From assembly GCA_021838445.1 (NCBI GenBank), contig JAKCDU010000005.1, forward strand, positions 1 through 64,000: a stretch of DNA of 64,000 nt, read 5' to 3'. Shown here piece after piece: positions 42,727-50,860 of this stretch; position 1 is the first letter of the stretch; every line of letters begins with the position of its first letter. Source of the stretch: Actinomycetes bacterium. GTDB lineage: Bacteria; Actinomycetota; Acidimicrobiia; Acidimicrobiales; Palsa-688. The notes under the pieces are model-generated. The model was given only the letters and a program-made list of their open reading frames with translations, had not been told where the DNA came from and did no database searches. The translations under genes and the position numbers were made by a program.

Positions 42727-44321
42727 GAGGCCTCGAGCCACCAGCCTCCTCTCTCCCGGCACACCACGTGGGCGGCTCCACCGCTCACCACCACCTGCAG
42801 GCGGGCTCGTCGCCTACCCCCGGCTTCCCACCACCGTTCCTCCAGAGGCCACGGGCCGGCCCAGCTGACGATGTCCTGAGAATGGCCTCCGTCGACGGCC
42901 AGGGCCACGGGCGCGGCGCTCAGCAGCCCCCGACCGCTCACTTCCACCGGCACCCCTCCCGAGCCGCACAGATCGGCCGGCCGGGATGGCTGGTACACCA
43001 CGAACGGAGCCGGTCCCGGCCAGCGACCGGGCCAGGGCGCCCCCCGCCCCGGCACTTCACGTGCCCCCGCCGGCCGACCGTCCGGCTCCTGTCTGGAGTC
43101 CCCCCAGGGGATCAGCCGTACCTGTTCGGCCCATCCCCTTCCTCCCTGCAACACCGCAGTGGTCACCGCCTCCGGGCCGAGCAGGCCCTGCACCCGAGCC
43201 ATGGCCCGGGCCGCCCGGACATCGGAGTCGGCCGTACCCCCCCAGAAACCGAGTTGGCGGCCGGCGTCGGGACGGACCTCCAGAGGTGTCAGGCGCAACA
43301 GGGTCATGCCCCCGGTCGGACCTCCCTGCCCCGACCCTGATCCAGCCAACCAACCGTCCAACTGCCAACGGGCCCGCTCGGCCAGCGCCACGGCGTTGAG
43401 ATCTCCATCGTGGCGCCAGTGACGGATCAGGCTCTCACCGTGCTCGGTTTCCACCTCTATGGCCACTGTCGTGGTGGCCAGGCCGGCCGCCGCCAACCGG
43501 GCGTGCATGTCGTCAGCCAGGGATTTGGCCACGAAAGCGGCCGCTTCCAGTCGCGTCTCGGGGGGGTCCATGATCGCCGTACAGGTCAGCTCCGGCGGGG
43601 GGTCCCGGCCCTCCAACCCCTGTTCTTCGAGACCGAGGGCCAGGTGCTGCGCCCGGACCCCCTCGACGCCGAAGCGCTCCAGGACCGACGGGGCTGGTAG
43701 CGCCGCCAGGTCCCCCAAAGTGGTGAGCCCCAGCCGCACCAGCAGGTCGGTCAGATCGGCGAAATCCGCTCCCAGGGATCGGATCGGGTGGGGAGCCAAC
43801 CAGTTGGCGCTCTCACCGGGAAGGATGACCAAACCCCCCGGAGCCGCCAGACGGGCCGCCAGACGGGCCGCGAACCGGCCGTCGGCGACTCCGACCCGAC
43901 ACCCCTCCCCCACCCCCGAGGCCCGACCACCACCGACCGCCCCCTCCACCACCTCCCCGACCTTCCGGGCCAGGGCCACGTCCCCCCCGAAATAGCGGGA
44001 TGGTCCACGGGTGACCAAGGCGAGGGAACCCGGTCCCAGAACCTCCACCGAGGTGGTCAGCCGCTCCACCTCGGCCACCACCGGCTCCCACTCCCGTGCA
44101 TCGCGGCCCGGGTCGGCGGCCACCACCTCCAACCGCGGGCAGCGACCCTGAGCCTCGCGACGCCGGATGCCCGTCACCACTCCCTCGGCCCGGGCTGCGG
44201 CGGTGACCGCCACCACCCGGTTGGATGCCACCACCACCGCCGGGACATCGGACGCGACGCCGGCTGCCGCAACCGGCCAATCCGGCCACATCGCCACCAG
44301 CATCCGGGTCCCACCGGTCAT
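42717..44321 (-). CDS. imuB: ImuB, catalytically dead Y-family polymerase-like mutasome hub
   Basis: A 534-residue DinP-like protein. The N-terminus LVAMWPDWPVAAAG stands where active Y-family enzymes have the metal-binding D-x-D, and the S-x-D-E-A motif is replaced by GSLALV, so it should be inactive as a polymerase, as mycobacterial ImuB is. The beta-clamp motif is QLGFWG at residues 356-361, matching QLPLWG of the M. tuberculosis protein in both sequence and position. It bridges the clamp, ImuA' and DnaE2. ATG 44321 overlaps the imuA' stop as ATGA. Confidence 0.93.
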   Translation of the reverse strand: MTGGTRMLVAMWPDWPVAAAGVASDVPAVVVASNRVVAVTAAARAEGVVTGIRRREAQGRCPRLEVVAADPGRDAREWEPVVAEVERLTTSVEVLGPGSLALVTRGPSRYFGGDVALARKVGEVVEGAVGGGRASGVGEGCRVGVADGRFAARLAARLAAPGGLVILPGESANWLAPHPIRSLGADFADLTDLLVRLGLTTLGDLAALPAPSVLERFGVEGVRAQHLALGLEEQGLEGRDPPPELTCTAIMDPPETRLEAAAFVAKSLADDMHARLAAAGLATTTVAIEVETEHGESLIRHWRHDGDLNAVALAERARWQLDGWLAGSGSGQGGPTGGMTLLRLTPLEVRPDAGRQLGFWGGTADSDVRAARAMARVQGLLGPEAVTTAVLQGGRGWAEQVRLIPWGDSRQEPDGRPAGAREVPGRGAPWPGRWPGPAPFVVYQPSRPADLCGSGGVPVEVSGRGLLSAAPVALAVDGGHSQDIVSWAGPWPLEERWWEAGGRRRARLQVVVSGGAAHVVCRERGGWWLEASYE

Positions 44322-45070
44322 CCCGACACTCTCTCCAGGAACGGCACCGTAGTGGCCGGGGTTTCCGCCGCCACCTCCTCCATCCGCCCCGACCCGGGGG
44401 CCGGCAACCACACCGAAAGACGTCGGTCCCGGCCTCCTACACGTCGACCCGAGGCCACCACATCGACCCGCCGGCCCATGAGAAACCCGTGACCGGCACC
44501 CAAGCCCTCCCACTCGGCGGCCTCTACCGACATCCGCAGGTCCGGCTCGGGCCATCCTGGCGCATCCACGACCAGGAGCACCGCACCCCGTTCCCGCACC
44601 CGCGCCGCCAGGCGGCGACCCTCGGCCGGTCGGACCGTGACGGGTGGCCGCAGGACGAGCAGATCGAAACCGTCCACCAGAGCCGCCACCACTGCAGGCC
44701 ATTGCCGCCCGGGCCCCGGCACCAGGGCCAAACGGCGCAGATCGACACCCAATTCGGCGGCAGCCAGCAAGCCCAACGAAGACAGCCCGACCACCGCCGC
44801 CCATCCGCCGCCGGTGGTGACCGGAGCAGCCAGGGCCAAGGCCAGGGAAACCCCTCCCAAACCCGGCTCCACCGCCACCGTGGCCCCCTTGCGTATCCCC
44901 CCGCCGGGCAGGAGCGGGGCCAGCGGGGCCGGCACCTCCAACATCCGCGTCTCGGCCATCGACACCGGCCGCGACCGCTCCGCAGCCCGGGCCAGAGTCG
45001 CTGGCATCTGGGCCCGTCCTACTGCACCGGTGCCGGATCCGACTGCAGCGTCCGGCTGTGACCTATCCAC
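44318..45070 (-). CDS. imuA': ImuA'-like RecA-fold mutasome accessory protein
   Basis: A 250-residue RecA-like protein lacking a canonical P-loop: the expected region reads AVEPGLGGVSLALALA. It has the Walker B-like strand DLLVLRPP and the segment AVLLVVDAPGWPEPDLRM. ImuA' binds ImuB and is required for DnaE2-dependent mutagenesis. It starts at GTG 45070, 15 nt downstream of a LexA box, and overlaps imuB by 4 nt, so the two form an SOS operon. The C-terminal 25 residues are rich in Thr, Pro and Val. Confidence 0.88.
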   Translation of the reverse strand: MDRSQPDAAVGSGTGAVGRAQMPATLARAAERSRPVSMAETRMLEVPAPLAPLLPGGGIRKGATVAVEPGLGGVSLALALAAPVTTGGGWAAVVGLSSLGLLAAAELGVDLRRLALVPGPGRQWPAVVAALVDGFDLLVLRPPVTVRPAEGRRLAARVRERGAVLLVVDAPGWPEPDLRMSVEAAEWEGLGAGHGFLMGRRVDVVASGRRVGGRDRRLSVWLPAPGSGRMEEVAAETPATTVPFLERVSG

Positions 45071-45084
45071 TCCCCCGAGGATAG

Positions 45085-45100
45085 ACGAACGTATGTTCGA
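45085..45100. promoter_or_regulatory. LexA (SOS) box of imuA'-imuB
   Basis: ACGAACGTATGTTCGA contains the full CGAAC-N4-GTTCG core. It lies 15 nt upstream of the imuA' GTG. The box is nearly identical in core and spacing to the one before dnaE2 at 36562, which supports joint LexA control of all three mutasome genes. Confidence 0.92.
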
Positions 45101-45192
45101 ACGAGACGGCGCGATGATTGGCCCGTGGCCGGCAGATGAGAGCGGTGAGCGTCCTCGATCTCGTCAAATGGCTACCTGCGGCCATATGACCA

Positions 45193-46596
45193 TCAGGTCC
45201 GTCGCACCACCCCGTCGGCTACTGCGGCGGCCGCGACCGCGGCGGCCACCGAGGAGCCCACGCCTGGCGTGAAGACACTGGGAACGATCTCATCGGGCCG
45301 GAGTTCGTCCGAGGGCACCGCCGCGGCGATGGCTTCGGCGGCGGCCAACTTCATCCCTTCGGTGATGGTCGTCGCGCCGGCATCGAGCGCGCCCCGGAAG
45401 ATCCCCGGGAAGCAGAGCACATTGTTGATCTGATTGGGATAGTCGCTGCGGCCGGTGGCCATCACCGAGACGATCCCCTCCGCCTCTTCGGGAAGGATCT
45501 CGGGCACAGGGTTGGCCAACGCGAAGACGATCGGGCCGTCGGCCATGGTCTCCAGATCCGAGCGGCTGAGCAGGTCCGGGGCGCTGACACCGATGAAGAC
45601 GTCGGACCCGGCGAGCACCTCGCGCAACGTGCCGGACCGCCCCTCAGGGTTGGCATGGTCGGCCAGCCACTGCTTCGACCGGTCCAGGCCCTCCCGCCCC
45701 TTGTGTATGGCGCCCTTGCGGTCGACCGCAACGATGTCCGACACTCCGGCCGTCGACAGGATCTTCGATATGGCCACCCCTGCCGCGCCGGCCCCTGAGA
45801 GGACGATCCGCAATTCCTCCAGGGACCGTCCGGTGACCCGGCAGGCGTTGCGCAGAGCCGCCAGCACCACCACGGCGGTGCCGTGCTGATCGTCATGGAA
45901 CACCGGTATGGACAGCGATTCGCTGAGTCGCTGTTCGATGTCGAAACAGTGGGGTGCGGCTATGTCCTCGAGGTTGATACCGCCGAACATGGGCTCCATG
46001 CGCTGAACCGTCTCGATCAGCTCGTCAGGCGAGGAGACCCGCAGGCACACCGGCACGGCGTCCACCCCGGCAAACGTCTTGAACAGCACCGCCTTGCCCT
46101 CCATGACCGGCAGGGCCGCCTCGGGTCCGATGTTCCCCAAGCCCAGCACGGCCGTCCCGTCGGTCACGACGGCCACGGTGTTCGACTTCATGGTGTACCG
46201 GTGGGCGAGTGAGACGTCCTCGGCTATGGCGCTGCAGACCCGGGCCACGCCCGGCGTGTAGGCCATGGCCAAACCGTCGCGGTCGAGGGGCGGCACCTTG
46301 GCATCCACCGACAGCTTCCCGCCCTCGTGCAAGCCGAAGGTCCGGTCCTCGACCTCGGTCACGTCGATTCCGACCATCGCCCGGGTGGCGGCCACGACCC
46401 GAGCCGCGTGCTCATCGGACTCGCAGAACACGACCAGGTCACGGGTCAGGATCGGACCGGTCGTCTCGACGATGTCGATTCCCACCAGGCTGCCCCCGAC
46501 CGCCCCGATGGCGGTCGCCAGCGTGGCGAACTCACCCGGCCGGTTGGGGATGCGGGCCCTGATGCGGACCGAGTAGGCGGCGAGGGGCGTACCCAT
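45193..46596 (-). CDS. NAD-dependent malic enzyme with N-terminal ACT domain
   Basis: A 467-residue protein. Residues 1-85 form an ACT domain ([27 protein letters not shown]). The malic enzyme part follows with YTPGVARV, the Lys in [31 protein letters not shown] and the NAD loop LSGAGAAG. It decarboxylates malate to pyruvate. The ACT fusion is common in actinobacteria and suggests amino acid control. ATG 46596 has GAGGAG 5 nt upstream. Upstream lies a 627-bp non-coding region which probably contains its promoter and regulatory sites. Confidence 0.93.
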   Translation of the reverse strand: MGTPLAAYSVRIRARIPNRPGEFATLATAIGAVGGSLVGIDIVETTGPILTRDLVVFCESDEHAARVVAATRAMVGIDVTEVEDRTFGLHEGGKLSVDAKVPPLDRDGLAMAYTPGVARVCSAIAEDVSLAHRYTMKSNTVAVVTDGTAVLGLGNIGPEAALPVMEGKAVLFKTFAGVDAVPVCLRVSSPDELIETVQRMEPMFGGINLEDIAAPHCFDIEQRLSESLSIPVFHDDQHGTAVVVLAALRNACRVTGRSLEELRIVLSGAGAAGVAISKILSTAGVSDIVAVDRKGAIHKGREGLDRSKQWLADHANPEGRSGTLREVLAGSDVFIGVSAPDLLSRSDLETMADGPIVFALANPVPEILPEEAEGIVSVMATGRSDYPNQINNVLCFPGIFRGALDAGATTITEGMKLAAAEAIAAAVPSDELRPDEIVPSVFTPGVGSSVAAAVAAAAVADGVVRRT

Positions 46597-46870
46597 GAGT
46601 TCTCCTCGATTCAGCCCGCGCCCACCGGAAGATCATGACAGGCACCGGCGGAGCCGGTAGCCGAGGGATCGAGGGCGCGGATCTCGTCCCGGACACGGAG
46701 CGAAACTCTACGGTCTGGAGCGACCCAGGTTTACGTTTAATTGACGAAGCCCTTGCCAGGTGTGTCCGGCGGCACATAGGATTTCCCGACAAGAGGGGGC
46801 GTTCGGGCGAGGCCTGGCCTCGGGTCCCCGGGGGGAGGGCCGGACCGGCCTCGACCCGAACGTAGTCCAA

Positions 46871-46934
46871 CCGGACATAACGGACCGCCAGGCTGCATTC
46901 GTACAATCTCCAATCCCGGACGTTACGGACCGCC
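46871..46934. repeat. pair of 19-bp direct repeats (possible operator)
   Basis: CCGGACATAACGGACCGCC at 46871-46889 and CCGGACGTTACGGACCGCC at 46916-46934 differ at only two positions. The copies start 45 bp apart, close to four helical turns, so proteins bound at both would lie on one DNA face. They sit about 275-340 bp upstream of the malic enzyme start. No known regulator consensus matched from memory. Confidence 0.65.
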
Positions 46935-47057
46935 GCTTGGAAGGTCCACGAAGCCTGTGCAGGTCCACAGAGTCATCCGGCTGGCGCGTTCACCTCGGCC
47001 CGCCAACCGCCGTACGCCGCCGTACGCCGCCGTCCCTCAACCCGACCCCGGACGCGA

Positions 47058-47089
47058 CGAAGGACCGGCGGGGGGGTGCCGGTCCTTCG
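47058..47089. terminator. strong hairpin downstream of marR
   Basis: CGAAGGACCGGC (47058-47069) and GCCGGTCCTTCG (47078-47089) form a perfect 12-bp stem around an 8-nt G-rich loop. It lies about 135 bp beyond the marR stop on the minus strand. There is no T-tract on either side, so it would be a GC-rich, U-tract-free terminator of the kind seen in actinobacteria, or part of a structured RNA. Confidence 0.55.
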
Positions 47090-47223
47090 CAAGCTCGAGG
47101 GGCGAGGGGGGGATTCGCCCCGAGCAACAAGTTAAGTATGGACCACGACTCGCTATCGCCGCAAGCGACTTTGGTCACATTGGCCATCACTCCCATAGAT
47201 GCCCGGCCGCGAGCCACCGACAC

Positions 47224-47682
47224 TCAGCTCGCGGGGCCGTCCGGGTCGCTCTGATCCGAGGCCAGACGCTGGAGCAACGGGACGGCCCGGGCCAATACCT
47301 CCCGCTCCTCGTCGGTCAGGCGCTCCAGCCCGGCGGCCACGAAGGCATCCCCCCGAGCCCGGCTCTGACCGAGCAGGTCAGCCCCGGCCGCGCTGATAGC
47401 CACCCGGGCGACCCGCCGGTCAGCCGAGTCCGGCCGCCGCTCGAGGTACCCGTTGGCCTCGAGCCGGGCGGCGATGCGGGTCATGGAAGGGGGCGCGACA
47501 CGCTCGATGGCCGCCAGCTCGCCGAGGGTGAGCTCCCCGTGCTGGGACAGCACCGTTAGGGCCGACATCTGAGAGGGGGTGATTTCGCCCAGCCCGATGG
47601 ATTCCTGGCGGAGACGGCGGGAGAGGCGCAACACTGACAGCCGGAGCGCCCTGGCCATCTCGGTCCCCGGGCCGGCGGTCAT
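47224..47682 (-). CDS. MarR family transcriptional regulator
   Basis: A 152-residue winged-helix protein. MARALRLSVLRLSRRLRQE forms the first dimer helix, LTVLSQHGELTLGELAAIERVAPPSMTRIAARLEANGYLERRPDSADRRVARVAIS is the helix-turn-helix and wing, with the conserved DxR of the wing (DSADRR). Such regulators repress efflux or catabolic genes and sense small aromatic ligands. Its neighbours do not reveal the target. It is divergent from the small Cys-containing gene at 47791. Confidence 0.9.
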   Translation of the reverse strand: MTAGPGTEMARALRLSVLRLSRRLRQESIGLGEITPSQMSALTVLSQHGELTLGELAAIERVAPPSMTRIAARLEANGYLERRPDSADRRVARVAISAAGADLLGQSRARGDAFVAAGLERLTDEEREVLARAVPLLQRLASDQSDPDGPAS

Positions 47683-47790
47683 GAGCCGAGAGTGTAACTA
47701 GCCACCCTCACCCCCGAGCGGGATGGCTGACTGGCCCCCGGCCGCCGAGGTGGAGTGCGCAGCAACCGGCGAGGTGCCACGATATTGGCC

Positions 47791-48159
47791 GTGACGATGC
47801 GTGAGGACTGTCGCCATTTTCAGAGCCGTACATATGACACCGGCGAAGTCGCCCGGTTCTGCGTCCTCAACCTGGCCCCCGAGGCGCCGTGGCGCTGCCC
47901 CGAAGGCTGCGATCGCTACCAACCCGACATCATCGACGGCACCTTCGTGGTCGGCTCCTTGAGGCGACCACAGGTCGAAGCCGAGCCCGAGGAGCCGGCC
48001 GAGGACGTGGCCGACATCCTCGCCGAAGCGAACTCCATAGTCACCGCCGCGGGACCCGAGATCATCCACGAGGTGGAAGCGCAACGAGCGGAGCGCAAAT
48101 GGTGGCAGGTATGGAAGCGCGGCGGGGACGGTGACGGGTTCCGTCTGAGCAGCCGCTAG
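47791..48159 (+). CDS. small hypothetical protein with conserved Cys cluster
   Basis: A 122-residue protein of no named family. The N-terminal 50 residues carry four cysteines and a His: the pattern is C-x-H-F, then ARFC, then WRCPEGCDRY, which could bind zinc or an Fe-S cluster. An acidic helix (EAEPEEPAEDVADILAEANSI) and a basic Trp-rich end (KWWQVWKR) follow. The start is GTG 47791 or ATG 47797. The lipoprotein gene begins 13 nt after its stop, so they may be transcribed together. Confidence 0.65.
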   Translation: MTMREDCRHFQSRTYDTGEVARFCVLNLAPEAPWRCPEGCDRYQPDIIDGTFVVGSLRRPQVEAEPEEPAEDVADILAEANSIVTAAGPEIIHEVEAQRAERKWWQVWKRGGDGDGFRLSSR

Positions 48160-48172
48160 CCAACCGCCACCA

Positions 48173-50818
48173 TTGCGCCCGAGCCCACCAGCCGCGGTCC
48201 GCGCCCGTCTCAGGGGACCGACCGCGGCAATGCTGCTCACCTTCGTGGCCCTGGCCGGGGGCTGCTCCTCGGCCCACCCCGCAGCCCGACCTTCCAGTTC
48301 CTCCACGACCGCAGCGGCAGCTACGACCACCACCCAGGCGCCCCCCCAGTACGCTCCGTCCCCCTACGCATGGGACCGATCAACGGCCCCCGTCCTGGCC
48401 GTGGGGGGAGGGCCGTCGGCCACGTTGTCGGCTGCCCTGGCCCCTCAGGCGTCCGATCAGTGGCGGGTCTTCGGCACCACCACCGATACCGCCGGGACGC
48501 CCACCCCGACGGTGTGGTCATCGCCGGACGGCGCTTCGTGGACTGCGGCCCCTCTCGACCCCGGCCACTCGCCCGGCCGGGCTCTCGCCGCGGCGCAGTA
48601 CCGGGCGTCCACGGTCGTCGTCGGCTCCACCGGTTCCGGCGCGGCTCAGCAGGCTGCGGTATGGCTGTCGGATAAGTCGGGGGGGCCGTTCTCCACCGAG
48701 ATCGTCCCAGGTAGCGACGGGCCATCGGTAATGGCCCGGGTCGCGGCCGGCCCTCTCGGGATGTTCGCCACCGGCACCGTCGACGGCCGCTTCGCCCTGT
48801 GGTCCTCCCCCAACGGCCGGACCTGGTCGGAGCTACCGGCCGCCGAGCGGGTGATCTCGTCCTCGCCGGGTGCCCGGATCAACGCCTTGCTGGCCGACGG
48901 GAGTGCCATCTACGCGGCCGGCTCCATCGGATCGGGACCTTCGACCGATGCCGCGGTGTGGACCAGCGGCAACGGTTTGGAGTGGTACCTCGTAGGGTCC
49001 ACCCAGACGGCGTTCGGCGGCTACGGAAGCCGGGTGATCTACTCGCTGTCCCCGTTGCAGACCGGCCTGGTCGCCGTAGGAGCGGTCAATAACGGGGCCG
49101 GCTGGGTGCCCGCCTCGTGGATCTCCCCCGACGGGCAGAGCTGGAGCCTTCCCTCGGTGGATTTCCCGGGGACGCCCGATCCCAACGCGGCCGGGGTCCC
49201 CCTGGGCCCGAGCGGCGGTACCGCCGCCTTGTCGGTGGCCCCCGTGGCGACGCTCGTGGGGATCACCGAGGTGGTGGCCACCGGCGGCGGCCCTTACGGC
49301 CAGCAGGCTTGGAGATCCACCGACGGTCTGCACTGGTCCTCGCTAGCCATGCCCGCCGGCGCCGCCGGCGCCGGTTCCTGGAGGGCCGACGTGGCCGCCA
49401 CTTCCGCCGCCGGCACCCTCGTCACCGACTCCATCCCGGGCCAGCCCTACCTGCTGTTCCACCGCCCGGCACCGGCCGGATCAACGGGAGCCGCCGGAAC
49501 CTGGATCGAGCCTTCATCCAATCCGGCGGTGTTCGGCCCGGTCAGGCCCGATGCCGTACCGATCTCCCTGCAGTCGAGCACGACCGGCGTTCGCCTCGAG
49601 GTCGAACTGATCCACCGGCCGCAGACCATCGGACCGGCCTCGACCTCAGTGCTGACCTTCACCTCGCCCGACGGCTCGACCTGGTCGGCCGCCCCGGCCA
49701 CCCCAACCACCCCGGTGAGCACGGACTTCGGACCGGCGACCCGGCCCGTCCCGGGCGCGCTCACGGCCCACGTCCAGACTGGCTGGGTGGCGGTGGCATC
49801 TCCGGGCGGCCCCACCCCCGAGGCGTGGACCAGCCCCAACGGCGTCACATGGGGTAACCCCGTCCACCTGAGCGCCAGCCCGTCCGTGCCTGCGGAGTCA
49901 GGCTCGTCCACCTCGGGCTCGACCCGGACGACCCCCTCGGCGGCGCCCGGCGGGCCGAGCTTCGTCAACGGACTGTGCTCCGCCAACCTCCCCGCCACCC
50001 CCACTTCGCCGGCCCGTGCCATCGTCGCAGCCGTCGGCTCGGGCACCGTCGTCACCACGGTTGCACCCTCACCCGGCACGCCGGCGACAGCGGTCACCAC
50101 CGGTTGGGCCACGGCGTGGTACTCCACCACCGGAGCCACCTGGACCGCCGCCACTGTTACGCCGGCCCCGGCCCTCGGCGGGAGCCAGACCATGTCCGGC
50201 TGCCTCGCCGCCGGCTCCGCCCTCCTGGCCTTCGGGTCGGTGTCCACGCCGGGCGGGGGATCGCAGCCGGCGCTGTGGCGCAGCACGGATGGCGCAGCCT
50301 GGAGCCGGCTGAGCATCAACGGCTTCGCCTCCGGCGCCCCCGCACCGGTCATATCGGTGGCCGCCAGCAGCGGGGCGGCTCTGGCGGTCGCCAATCCCGA
50401 CCCGACCGCTGATCCGTTCACCGGTGGTTCGCTCGGTGCCCGAGGACCCGCGGCGAGCGGAGCCACCGACTCCGCAGTAGGTCCTGCGACGTCTGTCGAA
50501 GGCGTACGCGACGCGCTGTGGCTGTCGCTCGGCGACCCGTCGACCTGGCAGCTGGTCGACACCGCCACAGCACCGTGGCTGGGGGTCGAGGACTCACAAC
50601 TCGACCTGGCCGGTTTCGCCCCGGCCGGTTCGGCCGGCCACGGGACGACGACGTCGGTCACCACGACCGCTTCGACCGCCACCCCGGCCTCGACTTCGAC
50701 TTCGACTTCGACTTCGGGTAGCCGTTCCGTCGCGGCGGCCGACACCAACGTCCTACCCCTCGTGGTCGGGGTGGTCGATGGCCGGCTCGCCGTGTGGGCC
50801 GGCACCAGCAGCAGCTGA
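48173..50818 (+). CDS. large putative lipoprotein with nine Asp-box-like repeats
   Basis: An 881-residue secreted protein. A basic n-region and hydrophobic core end in the lipobox LAGGC (Cys about residue 31), then a Ser/Thr linker. Nine copies of a motif like x-W-x-S-x-D/N-G-x-x-W begin at residues 114, 209, 262, 315, 379, 495, 551, 648 and 701 (for example VWSSPDGASW). These resemble sialidase/BNR Asp-boxes and suggest one or two beta-propellers. No sialidase Arg triad is evident. The C-terminus has a Ser-Thr repeat. The start is TTG 48173, or ATG 48230 if the n-region is wrong. Confidence 0.72.
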   Translation: MRPSPPAAVRARLRGPTAAMLLTFVALAGGCSSAHPAARPSSSSTTAAAATTTTQAPPQYAPSPYAWDRSTAPVLAVGGGPSATLSAALAPQASDQWRVFGTTTDTAGTPTPTVWSSPDGASWTAAPLDPGHSPGRALAAAQYRASTVVVGSTGSGAAQQAAVWLSDKSGGPFSTEIVPGSDGPSVMARVAAGPLGMFATGTVDGRFALWSSPNGRTWSELPAAERVISSSPGARINALLADGSAIYAAGSIGSGPSTDAAVWTSGNGLEWYLVGSTQTAFGGYGSRVIYSLSPLQTGLVAVGAVNNGAGWVPASWISPDGQSWSLPSVDFPGTPDPNAAGVPLGPSGGTAALSVAPVATLVGITEVVATGGGPYGQQAWRSTDGLHWSSLAMPAGAAGAGSWRADVAATSAAGTLVTDSIPGQPYLLFHRPAPAGSTGAAGTWIEPSSNPAVFGPVRPDAVPISLQSSTTGVRLEVELIHRPQTIGPASTSVLTFTSPDGSTWSAAPATPTTPVSTDFGPATRPVPGALTAHVQTGWVAVASPGGPTPEAWTSPNGVTWGNPVHLSASPSVPAESGSSTSGSTRTTPSAAPGGPSFVNGLCSANLPATPTSPARAIVAAVGSGTVVTTVAPSPGTPATAVTTGWATAWYSTTGATWTAATVTPAPALGGSQTMSGCLAAGSALLAFGSVSTPGGGSQPALWRSTDGAAWSRLSINGFASGAPAPVISVAASSGAALAVANPDPTADPFTGGSLGARGPAASGATDSAVGPATSVEGVRDALWLSLGDPSTWQLVDTATAPWLGVEDSQLDLAGFAPAGSAGHGTTTSVTTTASTATPASTSTSTSTSGSRSVAAADTNVLPLVVGVVDGRLAVWAGTSSS
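50691..50714. repeat. 6-bp tandem repeat in the Asp-box lipoprotein gene
   Basis: Four perfect copies of CGACTT. They encode alternating Ser-Thr residues close to the C-terminus. Slippage would add or remove Ser-Thr pairs without a frame change. Confidence 0.85.
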
Positions 50819-50860
50819 CCACCGCCCGACGTCCCCGGACCTGAGCCCGCCTCTAGCGCT

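Larger units (their letters stand above)
46597..47223. other. 627-bp non-coding region upstream of the malic enzyme gene
   Basis: No frame here looks coding: the open frames have low-complexity Arg/Pro/Gly content and no conserved pattern. The stretch 46728-46748 is AT-rich for this genome (around TTTACGTTTAATTGACG). It also holds two imperfect direct repeats (46871-46889 and 46916-46934), a short CGCCGTACG duplication near 47010, and a 12-bp-stem hairpin at 47058-47089. It lies between the end of marR and the start of the malic enzyme gene, both on the minus strand, so it should carry the malic enzyme promoter and perhaps a small RNA. Confidence 0.6.

Noticed and set aside
46532-46906. Minus-strand open frame upstream of the malic enzyme
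   Set aside because: It is Arg/Pro-rich, overlaps the malic enzyme start and shows no recognisable pattern. I treat the area as a regulatory region.
46760-47254. Plus-strand open frames across the non-coding region
   Set aside because: They pass through the direct repeats and the hairpin, have no ribosome site and have the composition of random GC-rich DNA.
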